From a virus: a stretch of 25,556 nucleotides of DNA. The position numbers were made by a program, and so were the translations under genes. The stretch is from positions 1 through 25,556 of IMG/VR virus record IMGVR_UViG_3300031707_000157; one strand, 5' to 3'. The notes under the pieces were generated by a model. It was given only the letters and a program-made list of their open reading frames with translations, was not told the origin of the DNA and ran no database searches. Below, in pieces: positions 7,255 to 14,378 of this stretch. Position 1 is the first letter of the stretch, and every line of letters begins with the position of its first letter.

Positions 7255-8280
7255 CTACATAGAACCGAAAACCGTCTTTGACACTAGATTCGGTATGAGA
7301 GGAGTAACGATTGCCGAACAGGGTACGATGGGGGTGCCGGTGGGTGAGCCGTTGTTACCGTTTGAGTGAACGTGAGTGTCAATCCAGGTCACCAGAGTGG
7401 TCAATAGGCTCATGAGCAGAGTGCCACCCAGCATAGGTTGAAGTCCTGCGGTGCCTATGTTCGTGATGCCACCTTTGATTTCCACTACGGGAGCGGTGAT
7501 CGACGCTGAGGCGACCGAGGTAAGGTCGAGAGTAGTTGAAGATTTCAGTGACATACCGCGGGTTGAAGTTACTGAAAATTCGCCCAGGGAAGTCACTTCC
7601 GTGTTATCCAAGGAAGATAGCTTGAACGCTGATCCGGACGTGATTTTGACGTCACCGCCGGTTGTGGTGAGGAGATCGAAGTCTCCACCCATCAGTGAGA
7701 TACTTTCAATTGCTTGAATGTTGAAGTCTTGTAGAACAAACGTAGTAAACGTGCTGGAGGTGTCATCCAGCTCCAGGGAATTACCTTTAGGGGTGGCCAG
7801 CTGAATTTTGCCATCGTAGGAGGCGGGCTGTCCAGAATCGGTCAAAACGACTCGGTACCCACCCATGGTGGTATGGATCAGTTGGCTCTTGTTGAGTTCC
7901 ATGACGTGTCCGTAGCGGGTTAATGCGGCACGTTCTGGTTTCTTTCCAGTGGTTGAGTAGACGTTGACTTTGTACCTTGCTGCCTGTGCGGTGGTTTGCA
8001 TCATCCACGACCACACCGGCTTCTCGGGTTCCCCGTCCAGAAACCATACAATCACCTGGTCGCCGGGTTCAGGTATCCAACTGATCGCACCGGATAGGGC
8101 AGAACCTCCTTGCGGTAGGCCCGAAGGCATGGCCCAAGGAAGGTTGTCGATGCTGATTGATCCGATTTCGCTGCCGGTAGCTCCATAAGCGTGCGGTACT
8201 CGGACTTTTAAGCGCCCGAGTCGTTCAGGATCGTCGTTTTTCTCTACGAGCCCAATATAAGCTCCAGTGAGGTTCACCAT
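7255..8280 (-). CDS. Baseplate spike protein with OB-fold (gp5/gpV/VgrG-like), no lysozyme domain
   Basis: The protein should form the trimeric needle at the tip of the tail tube that pierces the outer membrane. Residues 1-95 form the gp5-type OB domain (YIGLVEKNDDPERLGRLKVRVP, then WIPEPGDQVIVWFLDGEPEKPVW). From about 130 to 280 there is a repetitive run of short beta strands (LATPKGNSLELDD, LTTTGGDVKITSG, FSVTSTRGMSLKSS) expected for a triple-stranded beta helix. THVHSNGNNGSPTGTP near the C-terminus is a typical spike-end motif. At 341 residues it has no room for the lysozyme domain found in T4 gp5. The ATG abuts a TAGTTAAAGC motif. Confidence 0.9.
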   Translation of the reverse strand: MVNLTGAYIGLVEKNDDPERLGRLKVRVPHAYGATGSEIGSISIDNLPWAMPSGLPQGGSALSGAISWIPEPGDQVIVWFLDGEPEKPVWSWMMQTTAQAARYKVNVYSTTGKKPERAALTRYGHVMELNKSQLIHTTMGGYRVVLTDSGQPASYDGKIQLATPKGNSLELDDTSSTFTTFVLQDFNIQAIESISLMGGDFDLLTTTGGDVKITSGSAFKLSSLDNTEVTSLGEFSVTSTRGMSLKSSTTLDLTSVASASITAPVVEIKGGITNIGTAGLQPMLGGTLLMSLLTTLVTWIDTHVHSNGNNGSPTGTPIVPCSAIVTPLIPNLVSKTVFGSM

Positions 8281-8292
8281 GCTTTAACTAGC
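8281..8292 (-). promoter_or_regulatory. TAGTTAAAGC-type motif abutting the spike start
   Basis: GCTAGTTAAAGC read leftward ends exactly at the ATG of the spike gene, leaving no room for a Shine-Dalgarno. If it is a promoter element the transcript would be nearly leaderless, or it acts at translation. It faces a second copy at 8313 serving the divergent gene. Confidence 0.55.
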
Positions 8293-8312
8293 ATGTTAGG
8301 TGATGGGTTCAA

Positions 8313-8323
8313 GTAGTTAAGGC
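8313..8323 (+). promoter_or_regulatory. TAGTTAAAGC-type motif upstream of the tube-like gene
   Basis: GTAGTTAAGGC overlaps the region just before the possible GTG start at 8324 and lies 12 bases before the ATG at 8336. With the copy at 8281 it forms a divergent pair 20 bases apart between two structural genes. Confidence 0.5.
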
Positions 8324-8335
8324 GTGGGATCACGA

Positions 8336-9037
8336 ATGCGATTTCAAGAAAACGTGTGGGGTAAGCAAGGGTCAGAAAGCGCCTTGGACGCCCAAAGGTC
8401 TGATCTGTGGTCTATAAACATGGTCAATGTTGTAGAGGGTGTTAAACAAATTTCTACAATGGAGATAGGTACGCTGGAGCCTTATTATGCAAGGTCAGTT
8501 GTACTTCCAGAGATGAAGATGAAGCCGGAATCAGTGCGGCGTGACTCTCGGTCCTATATGATGCCAGGATTTGATGAAGCGTTGGACTCCATTAAGATAA
8601 CTTTTCTGATGGATGCGTGCGCTTATCGGACGGAGTCAAAGATTTATCGTTTGCTGACTTTGTGGAGAAAATTAGTGAGAGCCGGGCGTGGTCCAATGTC
8701 TAGTGAGATGTCCATCGACTTAAACGATAATTACCAACTTCCATACGCCTTCTCAATACCGGTCACTCTTCTACGTGGTACTGAACTTAAAGCCACGGCA
8801 ATTACGTCAGCATCACTTTTACCTCCTTTTGCCAGTACCAGGCAAAAGGTGGATGATCAAGGTCTTACAATCTCTCAGCAGCTTACGCTGGAGAACGCTT
8901 GGTTGTGCGGATTCAAACTTTCGGAACTGAGCTATGCGACCGGAAATCAGATAACGACCATCGACGCTACTATCTATGCTACGGATATTCTAGGATATGG
9001 TGATACCCAGATTACTTCACCGTACCCAACACATTAG
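8336..9037 (+). CDS. Tail tube-like baseplate protein (possible tube initiator)
   Basis: A 233-residue protein whose N-terminus (MRFQENVWGKQGSESALDAQRSDLWSINM) parallels that of the tail tube protein (RIKFKNTFGSQDARLDLQRGDLFKFKI), so the two are probably paralogues. In T4, tube-like folds recur in gp48 and gp54, which link the baseplate to the tube, and a gene next to the spike fits such a role. Further features are a helix YRTESKIYRLLTLWRKLVRAGRG and a C-terminal strand-rich half. I chose the ATG at 8336 because it matches the tube N-terminus; a GTG at 8324 would add four residues. The exact equivalent (gp48, gp54 or another) cannot be decided here. Confidence 0.75.
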   Translation: MRFQENVWGKQGSESALDAQRSDLWSINMVNVVEGVKQISTMEIGTLEPYYARSVVLPEMKMKPESVRRDSRSYMMPGFDEALDSIKITFLMDACAYRTESKIYRLLTLWRKLVRAGRGPMSSEMSIDLNDNYQLPYAFSIPVTLLRGTELKATAITSASLLPPFASTRQKVDDQGLTISQQLTLENAWLCGFKLSELSYATGNQITTIDATIYATDILGYGDTQITSPYPTH

Positions 9038-9044
9038 ACATGAT

Positions 9045-9242
9045 CTAATTGGATGGTACGCTCCATACCGGAATTAACTGAACAGGCTTGACTTCTTCAG
9101 GCTTGTGCTCCTTCAACCTTTCGCAGATACTGAGCCCGATAGACGCTTGACAGCTGCTATCCTCGTACGGGACAGACTCCAGAAGAAGGGTTGGGGATGC
9201 TGTTGCCTTCTTGGCAATGTCGATATATGCGTTCAAGTTCAT
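9045..9242 (-). CDS. Small protein of unknown function
   Basis: A 65-residue protein on the minus strand between the tube-like gene and the primase gene. Support for it being real comes from the GTAGTTAGAACAG motif directly before its ATG, the same type that precedes the sheath, spike, portal and fibre genes. The N-terminus is helical (LNAYIDIAKKATA) and the C-terminus rich in Pro, Val and Lys; there are two Cys (in SSCQ and SICE). No signal peptide or membrane segment. Its end nearly meets the stop of the + strand gene at 9037. Function unknown. Confidence 0.6.
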   Translation of the reverse strand: MNLNAYIDIAKKATASPTLLLESVPYEDSSCQASIGLSICERLKEHKPEEVKPVQLIPVWSVPSN

Positions 9243-9255
9243 CTGTTCTAACTAC
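9243..9255 (-). promoter_or_regulatory. TAGTTAAAGC-type motif on the minus strand
   Basis: GTAGTTAGAACAG read leftward abuts the ATG at 9242. It lies in the 22-base gap between this small gene and the divergent primase start at 9265. Confidence 0.5.
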
Positions 9256-9264
9256 GGTAGCAAC

Positions 9265-10323
9265 ATGAAAGGGCAAGCGCTAAAGCAGGCAATCAGCAAT
9301 CTGTTTGGGATTGTGAAAGACCGGTCCACGCCCGAGGAGCTGGTGTTCATCTGTCCCGAACCGGGATGTGGTGATCGCACCGGTAATCGCTCAGCGAATC
9401 TGCGAAACGGTAAAACGTCGTGTTGGAAGTGCAACAAAGGGGGTGACTTCGTCCGCTGGGCCAAGCACCTAGGATACAAGATTGACGGCATAGTGGTTCC
9501 AGAGTCGTCTGTGGAGGCGTTTGAGCGTCAGGTGGAACAAACATCCGTCCCGAAGCTCGCAACGCTTGTCTACGCCCTCGTAAAGATGCCGGAAGGGTTT
9601 GTAAGGTGCCAGGATGCCCCTCAGTCTGTATACACTCGCCTGATAGGCACTATGGCGCAAAGAAAGAACCTTACGCTAGACGATCTCATAGAGGTAGAGG
9701 TTGGTTTTACCCGTCAAGGCAGATGGGAGCCATTTGCCATCTTTCCAGTGATTGAACGAGGCAGGACGGTCTACTACCAGGGACGAACTTATATTGATGA
9801 ACCCGGTAAGACTACCAAGAAGTTTCCTTCCCGTCACGAGTGTCCGGTGTCGTCTAAATTTTGGGTCTACAACATTGACGCTGTGAAGAATCCTGAAGTG
9901 ACTAAGGTGGTGGTGGTAGAATCCATTCTCAATTGTTTGTCACTTAAAAAGCGGTTTCAGGAGCTAGGTGTCATGGATACGGTTCCAGTCTGCGTTTTCA
10001 AACATGCTGTAAGTCGTGAGCAAGCACGCAAGTTGTTTAAGCACAAAAATATAGATGAGGTTGTACTGCTTTTTGACCGGGATGCGATAGAGAAATCCTG
10101 GGAGGATGCTGCGGATCTTAATTTGTTCAAGACCGTAACGATAGCAGAGATGCCTGAAGTGCCCGGGAGACCGAAAATCGATGCAAACGATGACGTTGAC
10201 CTTGCTTTGGAGGCATTGGCTCGTAGAACATTGTTTAAGGCGGCTGATAAGACTCTACGGGAGGCGGTGCCAGTACCGATCAAGTACGATCTCAGTACCC
10301 TCAACTTCGATTTGACAGTGTGA
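9265..10323 (+). CDS. DNA primase, DnaG/T4 gp61-type (zinc ribbon plus TOPRIM)
   Basis: The enzyme would make RNA primers for lagging-strand synthesis. In the 352-residue form the N-terminal zinc ribbon has Cys30, Cys35, Cys53 and Cys56 (FICPEPGCGDRTG ... TSCWKC). The TOPRIM core shows Glu219 in VVVVESILNCLSL and Asp271/Asp273 in VVLLFDRDA. There is no C-terminal helicase domain, so it is like T4 gp61 (342 residues) rather than T7 gp4. The ATG at 9265 begins MKGQALKQAISNLFG just before the zinc domain; an upstream in-frame TTG at 9211 would run antisense into the small minus-strand gene and is less likely. No good Shine-Dalgarno. The co-chaperonin-like gene follows after 33 bases. Confidence 0.87.
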   Translation: MKGQALKQAISNLFGIVKDRSTPEELVFICPEPGCGDRTGNRSANLRNGKTSCWKCNKGGDFVRWAKHLGYKIDGIVVPESSVEAFERQVEQTSVPKLATLVYALVKMPEGFVRCQDAPQSVYTRLIGTMAQRKNLTLDDLIEVEVGFTRQGRWEPFAIFPVIERGRTVYYQGRTYIDEPGKTTKKFPSRHECPVSSKFWVYNIDAVKNPEVTKVVVVESILNCLSLKKRFQELGVMDTVPVCVFKHAVSREQARKLFKHKNIDEVVLLFDRDAIEKSWEDAADLNLFKTVTIAEMPEVPGRPKIDANDDVDLALEALARRTLFKAADKTLREAVPVPIKYDLSTLNFDLTV

Positions 10324-10344
10324 AATGTAGACGTACGAGACTTG

Positions 10345-10350
10345 GTTCTT
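10345..10350 (+). promoter_or_regulatory. GTTCTT motif before the co-chaperonin-like gene
   Basis: GGTTCTT followed by ACCAAC and then the ATG at 10357. The 6-base spacing from GTTCTT to ATG recurs at 13385, 21994 and 22569. No Shine-Dalgarno is present. Confidence 0.4.
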
Positions 10351-10356
10351 ACCAAC

Positions 10357-10923
10357 ATGATACTGAAATTGTTCGGACAACGAATCGCACTTATCGAAGT
10401 GAAGGAAGAGCTTGAAGGCTCGATCCTCTTACCTGAATCCAGGACCCGGTCGTTTTATATGGGCCGTGTTACCGTAGTGGGTGATGGACGGGATCCGGAC
10501 GGCACGGTCAAACCTATGTGGGTGAGTGCTGGAGACCTGATTATGTTTCAACTAATCGGTGCTCAGGCCATCGCTTCACAATTCGTCCACGACGACAACA
10601 AGGTGCGCATCCTTCATCAAGGAGATGCTATCGCCCGCTTGAAGTCCAACATGATCAAGTTGGAGAACTTCGAAATTCTAGGTGACTGGGTGCTCTCCAA
10701 GGTGGACATGCAGACCGGTACTACGTTGGTTGTTCCTGACTCTGCTCGTCAGCCCAATATGTTCACGTTCAAGCTAGAGCAAAAGGGTGCTGGTGTCGAG
10801 CATGACATTCAGAAAGGTGAAGAAATTTATGTTGAGCGTATGCGTTGTAACCCAATTGAGATTGACCGAGTGACATACGCCTTTTGTCATAAGAACGACG
10901 TGCACGGTGTGGTGAAATCATGA
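10357..10923 (+). CDS. Tandem GroES-like co-chaperonin (two Cpn10-type domains)
   Basis: A 188-residue protein that reads as two GroES-like domains in a row. Domain 1 (about 1-97) has LFGQRIALIEV, a loop with EGSILLPES matching the GroES mobile loop and its hydrophobic triplet, VGDGRDPDGT, VSAGDLIMFQ and a closing ILHQGDAIARL. Domain 2 (about 105-187) repeats the pattern: ILGDWVLSKV, TTLVVPDSA, IQKGEEIYVER and CHKNDVHGVV. T4 encodes a single-domain co-chaperonin, gp31 (111 residues), that adapts host GroEL for folding the major capsid protein; a similar role is inferred. Tandem Cpn10 domains are known in chloroplast Cpn20. The ATG at 10357 is preferred to a TTG at 10342. Its stop overlaps the next start (ATGA). 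Confidence 0.82.
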   Translation: MILKLFGQRIALIEVKEELEGSILLPESRTRSFYMGRVTVVGDGRDPDGTVKPMWVSAGDLIMFQLIGAQAIASQFVHDDNKVRILHQGDAIARLKSNMIKLENFEILGDWVLSKVDMQTGTTLVVPDSARQPNMFTFKLEQKGAGVEHDIQKGEEIYVERMRCNPIEIDRVTYAFCHKNDVHGVVKS

Positions 10924-11453
10924 TCGGCCCTATGTCTAGCGCCCGAGAAATTTTGGAGCATCTGTGCTCTGAGGGAGACGATGTGTGGCAGACAGGCATG
11001 TTGGGGTTGATGTCTACAACTATTTTTCCGATTCTGGAGGCGTGGAGTGATCATAGAAAAGTAGAAATTGTAAAAAAGAACGATCGGAAGGGAATCAAAT
11101 TGATCGATCACGTGGTTATTGGAGACTATGACATAACACTGTGGAGAGTACCGGTTGAGACAGACTTTTATTCCACTGGCATACTTTGGGCAGTGTCTAT
11201 TAACTCTGATCAGCATGACCCGTCGGATGCAAATGTACAAACGCTTAAATTTCCTGGCTCTTCTCTGAGACATTTGCCGGCGGATTCCATTTCGGAAGTT
11301 TTTCGAGGATGGATTGAAGAATATGGAAAGCTAGCGGTAGGAACAGTTAGTCTTGACAGGCTTTTGCTTTATCGCCGAATATGTGTTCGAGAGGGGTTTC
11401 GAGTAACCGATATGAACCCTAATTTGCCTCGGGCAGGTTTTTTTATCGAGTGA
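10920..11453 (+). CDS. Unknown protein, paralogue of the protein at 22006-22557
   Basis: A 177-residue protein coupled to the co-chaperonin-like gene by an ATGA overlap. It is clearly related to the protein at 22006: both have a helical N-terminus (SAREILEHLCSEGD), an LEAWSDHRKVEIV segment, a core VVIGDYDITLWR, a stretch ending in an HDP turn, and a helix FRGWIEEYGKLAVGTVSLDRLLLYRRI. No known catalytic motif is recognised, and there is no signal peptide or membrane segment. Conservation centres on the IG[DE]YD[IL]TLW core and the GW..EYG..[AV][IV]G[TS]V helix. It ends just before a perfect palindrome that probably terminates the transcript. A direct repeat TTATCGAGT occurs at its end and 17 bases later. 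Confidence 0.75.
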   Translation: MIGPMSSAREILEHLCSEGDDVWQTGMLGLMSTTIFPILEAWSDHRKVEIVKKNDRKGIKLIDHVVIGDYDITLWRVPVETDFYSTGILWAVSINSDQHDPSDANVQTLKFPGSSLRHLPADSISEVFRGWIEEYGKLAVGTVSLDRLLLYRRICVREGFRVTDMNPNLPRAGFFIE

Positions 11454-11474
11454 CAGACTTATCGAGTACAGTCG

Positions 11475-11500
11475 AAGAGGCGCTCCTAGGAGCGCCTCTT
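11475..11500. terminator. Perfect 26-bp palindrome, probable bidirectional terminator
   Basis: AAGAGGCGCTCCT is followed directly by its exact reverse complement. The stem is GC-rich and flanked by AA on one side and TT on the other, so both strands give a hairpin ending in a few T. It lies between the convergent genes ending at 11453 (+) and 11522 (-), as expected for a shared terminator. Confidence 0.8.
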
Positions 11501-11521
11501 GTGTTTGCGGAAGTGTTGAAC

Positions 11522-12031
11522 TTACGCAGGAGTTGGTTCGAAACCACCACCAGCCGCACCACGGTTGAACACCGTGCTGGTGCTGTCCGGCGGAGCGCCC
11601 CACTTCTTTGTGAGAGTCGGTGCGTCGAAGGCTTCATCCACACCCCAGCCCCGGCGACCCATTGTAACGATGTCGATACCTGCTCCACGCAGGTCGGCCT
11701 TGTTGCGAAGGACCACAGAGACATTGGCTTTCGTCGCACTCGCCACGGCCGATGAGTTACGTCCTGAGCCGAAGAAACCGACTCGCTTTGAAACGAGACA
11801 GTAAGATTTGGTCTGGACGCCCTTTGGCACGACGGTGAACCACGATCCGACATCCGCATAACCTGAAGTAGTTGCGCCAGCTTTCTGTTCGCGCACCATC
11901 ATGTACAGCGTGTTGTCGCCCGTGTTTTCTACGACGAGATCGAAGTTACCGAGACGATCATTGATAGATTGAGCGTAGCCGGCCAGTTTTGCGGCGTCTA
12001 CACCGAATCCTATACTTGAGACTTGATTCAT
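11522..12031 (-). CDS. Beta-rich predicted virion protein
   Basis: 169 residues, mainly beta strands with many Gly, Ser, Thr and Val. Residues 34-42 (VENTGDNTL) share a short pattern with the proteins at 5073 and in the fibre at 17729, suggesting a common virion fold. The C-terminal 40 residues (after RRGWGVDEAF) are Pro/Gly rich and probably flexible. No membrane segment or signal peptide. It is transcribed toward the palindromic terminator and has a 185-base upstream region that includes a leader with no G for 27 bases and a small hairpin. A head decoration or tail accessory protein is possible; the sequence does not settle it. Confidence 0.7.
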   Translation of the reverse strand: MNQVSSIGFGVDAAKLAGYAQSINDRLGNFDLVVENTGDNTLYMMVREQKAGATTSGYADVGSWFTVVPKGVQTKSYCLVSKRVGFFGSGRNSSAVASATKANVSVVLRNKADLRGAGIDIVTMGRRGWGVDEAFDAPTLTKKWGAPPDSTSTVFNRGAAGGGFEPTPA

Positions 12032-12216
12032 TGTGTGTTGTTGTGTTTGTTGAGGTTACGTTGTAGCGTGATTGCTACCTGCGGAAACGGCATGTCCCCG
12101 AAGATGGTTGGCTAGGCAACAGGCCCAGGTTAAAATTCTTTTTCACGACCTAATAACACACGCACCGCCCGAGCACATCAAAGAAGACTGACCAGTCAAA
12201 GGCGATTGGTGTGCTA
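12032..12216 (-). other. 185-base intergenic leader of the gene at 11522-12031
   Basis: No gene or known leader motif was found. Read leftward, the 27 bases before the ATG contain no G (A/C-rich, CAACAAACACAACAACACACA), so there is no Shine-Dalgarno and little structure at the start. Further upstream lies a hairpin at 12063-12078 (GTAGC / GCTAC) and a weaker one around 12108. This looks like an unstructured ribosome landing leader; promoter not identified. Confidence 0.4.
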
Positions 12217-13251
12217 TTAACTTTCCATGATGTCTTTACCGAATTGTAGAAGGTCTTCTTCGCTAACTTCTGATGCCGTACCACTGACCGGGTGTTTGCG
12301 CACGTAACGAAGCATTACGTCGTGAATCCCCCATCCTTTGACCTCAACCGTAGTGCCGGTAGACTCGACCGTTGCGGTCACGTCGTAGGCATAGACTGGC
12401 TCAGCGGCTCCACTTGACGGAGAAGCGTAGAACCGCTGCGCTTCTTCCGGGTCGGAGATCGTAACCTTGAACCTATCCTCAGTGGCGTTGATGTCGATGT
12501 TTTCAAATTCAGAAACTTTGACTTCGACATATTCAGGATATCCAGTCAGCGGTATCCAGTTGACCTCACATGTGTCAGTGTCTACAATGGCAACCCGTTT
12601 TCTCTCTCCCGCCTCTCCCCAGTTTTGCTGGAAAGGTGATCCGACGTAGTGAATCGTTTTTCTAATCGACTGGGGAGCGTGCACATGCCCGAGCAACACC
12701 AGGTTGGCGAATCGCATCTTCTTTACGTCAATACCCGTGACCGCTTGTCCGCTGTTCATCTGGCAGCCTAATACCTGAAAATGGCCCAGCAGGATGTTGG
12801 GACCTTTGCAGCGGGCCTGTTTTTCCAACCAGGTAATCAGCTCGGCATCGTTGGCCGGGTAAGAGGCACAGTGAATAGTCGTGTTTCCACAAGCATAGGC
12901 GTCGGTGCTTTTGACCACTGTAAAGTAGGGCTTGAACACCTCAGAAACGTCAATAGCAGTCGAGCGCAGGAATTGATCGTGATTTCCAAGCAACTTTATA
13001 TTCCAGTCAGACCGTGGAAACTTGGAAATTCCCGAGAGAACGACATCCAGGGAAGGAACGGGTATCGCCGATCTATCGTCTAGTGTGTCTCCTAGGTCTA
13101 CCAAACCACCACACTCGTATTTTTTGTAGATGGACAAAAGATCATCATAGAATTTTCTCACTCGGAAAGTTTGTAGGTCGATTGATGGATTCGATCGACA
13201 CCGTTCATGAGAAACAGTTGCTTGTAAGTCACCGTATGCTAATAGCCTCAT
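12217..13251 (-). CDS. Recombination nuclease subunit, SbcD/Mre11-like (T4 gp47)
   Basis: The phosphoesterase half of a recombination and DNA-end-processing complex; its partner in T4 is the gp46 ATPase, whose gene is not in this window. In the 344-residue form the calcineurin-like motifs are AYGDLQ (7-8, with Gln where many family members have His), GDTLDD (54-59), GNHD (89-92), GHF (156-158) and GHVH (188-191). T4 gp47 has 339 residues. The ATG at 13251 (MRLLAYGD) fits the family better than one at 13287, which would add 12 unlike residues, and it has a GTTCTT motif 10 bases upstream. The C-terminal 140 residues form the expected beta-rich and helical capping domain. Confidence 0.93.
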   Translation of the reverse strand: MRLLAYGDLQATVSHERCRSNPSIDLQTFRVRKFYDDLLSIYKKYECGGLVDLGDTLDDRSAIPVPSLDVVLSGISKFPRSDWNIKLLGNHDQFLRSTAIDVSEVFKPYFTVVKSTDAYACGNTTIHCASYPANDAELITWLEKQARCKGPNILLGHFQVLGCQMNSGQAVTGIDVKKMRFANLVLLGHVHAPQSIRKTIHYVGSPFQQNWGEAGERKRVAIVDTDTCEVNWIPLTGYPEYVEVKVSEFENIDINATEDRFKVTISDPEEAQRFYASPSSGAAEPVYAYDVTATVESTGTTVEVKGWGIHDVMLRYVRKHPVSGTASEVSEEDLLQFGKDIMES

Positions 13252-13261
13252 ACAGACGTAA

Positions 13262-13267
13262 AAGAAC
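13262..13267 (-). promoter_or_regulatory. GTTCTT motif before the gp47-like gene
   Basis: Read leftward, TAGGTTCTTTTACG precedes the ATG at 13251 by 10 bases. It closely resembles the divergent copy at 13385 (ATAGGTTCTTTAAGG). Confidence 0.45.
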
Positions 13268-13384
13268 CTAGACTGTGCCGTAGACATTTACCGTTAATTG
13301 CGTAGACAATACTGTTGATGGACTGACTCCTACTTCTATTTGATGCGCCACAGGGTTTTACGTTGTTTAGCAGCCTGTACATAG

Positions 13385-13390
13385 GTTCTT
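13385..13390 (+). promoter_or_regulatory. GTTCTT motif before the 60-residue gene
   Basis: ATAGGTTCTTTAAGGT lies directly before the ATG at 13397, with 6 bases between GTTCTT and the ATG. The AAGG may also serve as a weak ribosome binding site. Confidence 0.45.
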
Positions 13391-13396
13391 TAAGGT

Positions 13397-13579
13397 ATGG
13401 ATGGGAAGTATGTCAGTGTGTGCTCAGTAGAGATCGACGGTGACCCGGTCATAGCGGTCGATGTTCAAAAGCCTGGTTGGCTGCCTATCTGCCCGTCTGT
13501 GAATCAAGATTGGTTGAAGTCGGTCTTGCCAGAAGTGATTCGTCGCTACATACGTCGCAAGACCGTAGTTAAAGTGTGA
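13397..13579 (+). CDS. Small protein of unknown function
   Basis: A 60-residue protein with alternating strands (YVSVCSVEIDGDPVIAVDVQ) and a basic C-terminal helix (LPEVIRRYIRRKTVVKV). It starts right after a GTTCTT motif and its last codons contain a TAGTTAAAGT copy, its TGA overlapping the GTG start of the next gene (GTGTGA). The tight arrangement and upstream motif argue it is real, but length alone would not. Family not recognised. Confidence 0.6.
   Translation: MDGKYVSVCSVEIDGDPVIAVDVQKPGWLPICPSVNQDWLKSVLPEVIRRYIRRKTVVKV
13565..13575 (+). promoter_or_regulatory. TAGTTAAAGC-type motif inside the end of the 60-residue gene
   Basis: GTAGTTAAAGT directly abuts the GTG start at 13576 and encodes the last residues VVKV of the upstream gene. 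This is the one copy lying within coding sequence, and the gene after it would have no other start signal. Confidence 0.45.
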
Positions 13580-14076
13580 ACATCGCTGCATTTGCAACTC
13601 TGTTGCTTGAGACCAAGGCAAAGTCCAAGGACTTCGACACCAAAGTCGAAGTTTTTCTTAATCGCCTTTTGATGCGGATTTTTTCTCAACCCTCTCTGCT
13701 TACTTACTTGTCAAATGTCGGTGTAATCCCCAAAAAAGAAGGTAAGGAATCGCCCGAAACAGAGGACGATGATAGTGCTATCCGCCCGGCCGGAGAAGAA
13801 GACGAAGAGTCACCGGTTGAACTGGAGCAAGGTGAAACCGAGCAGCCGACCGACAAATCGGAAGATGATGACGGTAAGCGCCATGGCACTGTCACTGTGC
13901 AGTTGGATTTTCAAAAACTACCCGAAGAAGCGATTGAACCCTTAAAGAAGCTCATTGCCTCGCCCAACGAAGTGAAGTTCTTCAAGTACATCAAGAAGGG
14001 TGCCGCTCACGTAGGACTCGCCTTCGATTTGTCACCAGACGACATGCCTGGCGACGAGTACGACTACGCACAGTGA
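13576..14076 (+). CDS. Acidic protein of unknown function (possible head-assembly role)
   Basis: 166 residues from a GTG start. The N-terminal 55 residues are helical (FATLLLETKAKSKDFDTKVEVFLNRLL), the middle 50 are a low-complexity acidic linker of Glu, Asp, Ser and Pro, and the C-terminal 60 form a small folded domain (GTVTVQLDFQKLPEEAIEPLKKLI, then VKFFKYIKKGAAHVGLAFDL). The TAGTTAAAGT motif links it to the structural gene class, and the portal gene is the next + strand gene. T4 has small acidic prohead-core proteins near the portal gene, so a scaffold role is conceivable, but no homology is visible. It is the last gene before a stem-loop-rich non-coding region. Confidence 0.7.
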   Translation: MNIAAFATLLLETKAKSKDFDTKVEVFLNRLLMRIFSQPSLLTYLSNVGVIPKKEGKESPETEDDDSAIRPAGEEDEESPVELEQGETEQPTDKSEDDDGKRHGTVTVQLDFQKLPEEAIEPLKKLIASPNEVKFFKYIKKGAAHVGLAFDLSPDDMPGDEYDYAQ

Positions 14077-14378
14077 CGGCGGCTGTTGTTCCCCGAAGTC
14101 CTTTACTGACCGATTAGTGACTGTCAGGGCTGCCCACCTAAGTGGTTTATCCTGACCGCTTTTAGCAGCGTTCCACGAGCACTCCATCCAGACGAGGATG
14201 TGTTGACCCCATGCTAGGCGTGTCGGACGCCTATTAGACTGTCAAAGAACAACCACGATCAGAAAGCGGCGGACTTGGGTTTCCATGTCCCAATGCCCGC
14301 CGCTTCGTTCGTTACTGCTAACGACCCGCTCAGTGCGGGAGATTCGTCACTACCCCAAAACGAATCTTCTGACCGGCA
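14077..14378. other. Non-coding region with a series of stem-loops
   Basis: About 300 bases between two convergent genes with no supported gene. It holds at least five inverted repeats: 14123-14156 (GTCAGG / CCTGAC enclosing CCAC / GTGG), 14215-14233 (7 bp, TAGGCGT / ACGCCTA), 14264-14305 (AAGCGGCGG / CCGCCGCTT enclosing TTGGG / CCCAA), 14325-14339 (CCCGC / GCGGG) and 14341-14366 (7 bp, GATTCGT / ACGAATC). Termination of both transcripts is the simplest role, though long T-runs are missing; a structured RNA is an alternative. I found no tRNA cloverleaf. Confidence 0.6.
14264..14305. terminator. Strongest stem-loop of the series
   Basis: A 9-bp GC-rich outer stem (AAGCGGCGG / CCGCCGCTT) and a 5-bp inner stem (TTGGG / CCCAA) around a 9-base loop. 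Read leftward the stem is followed by TCTGATC after CTT, and read rightward by CGTTCGTT. It probably ends the leftward transcript from the regulator gene or the rightward one from 13576-14076, or both. Confidence 0.5.

Noticed and set aside
14077-14378. tRNA gene among the stem-loops
   Set aside because: I looked for acceptor, T-loop (GTTCRA) and CCA-like features and found no cloverleaf that fits.
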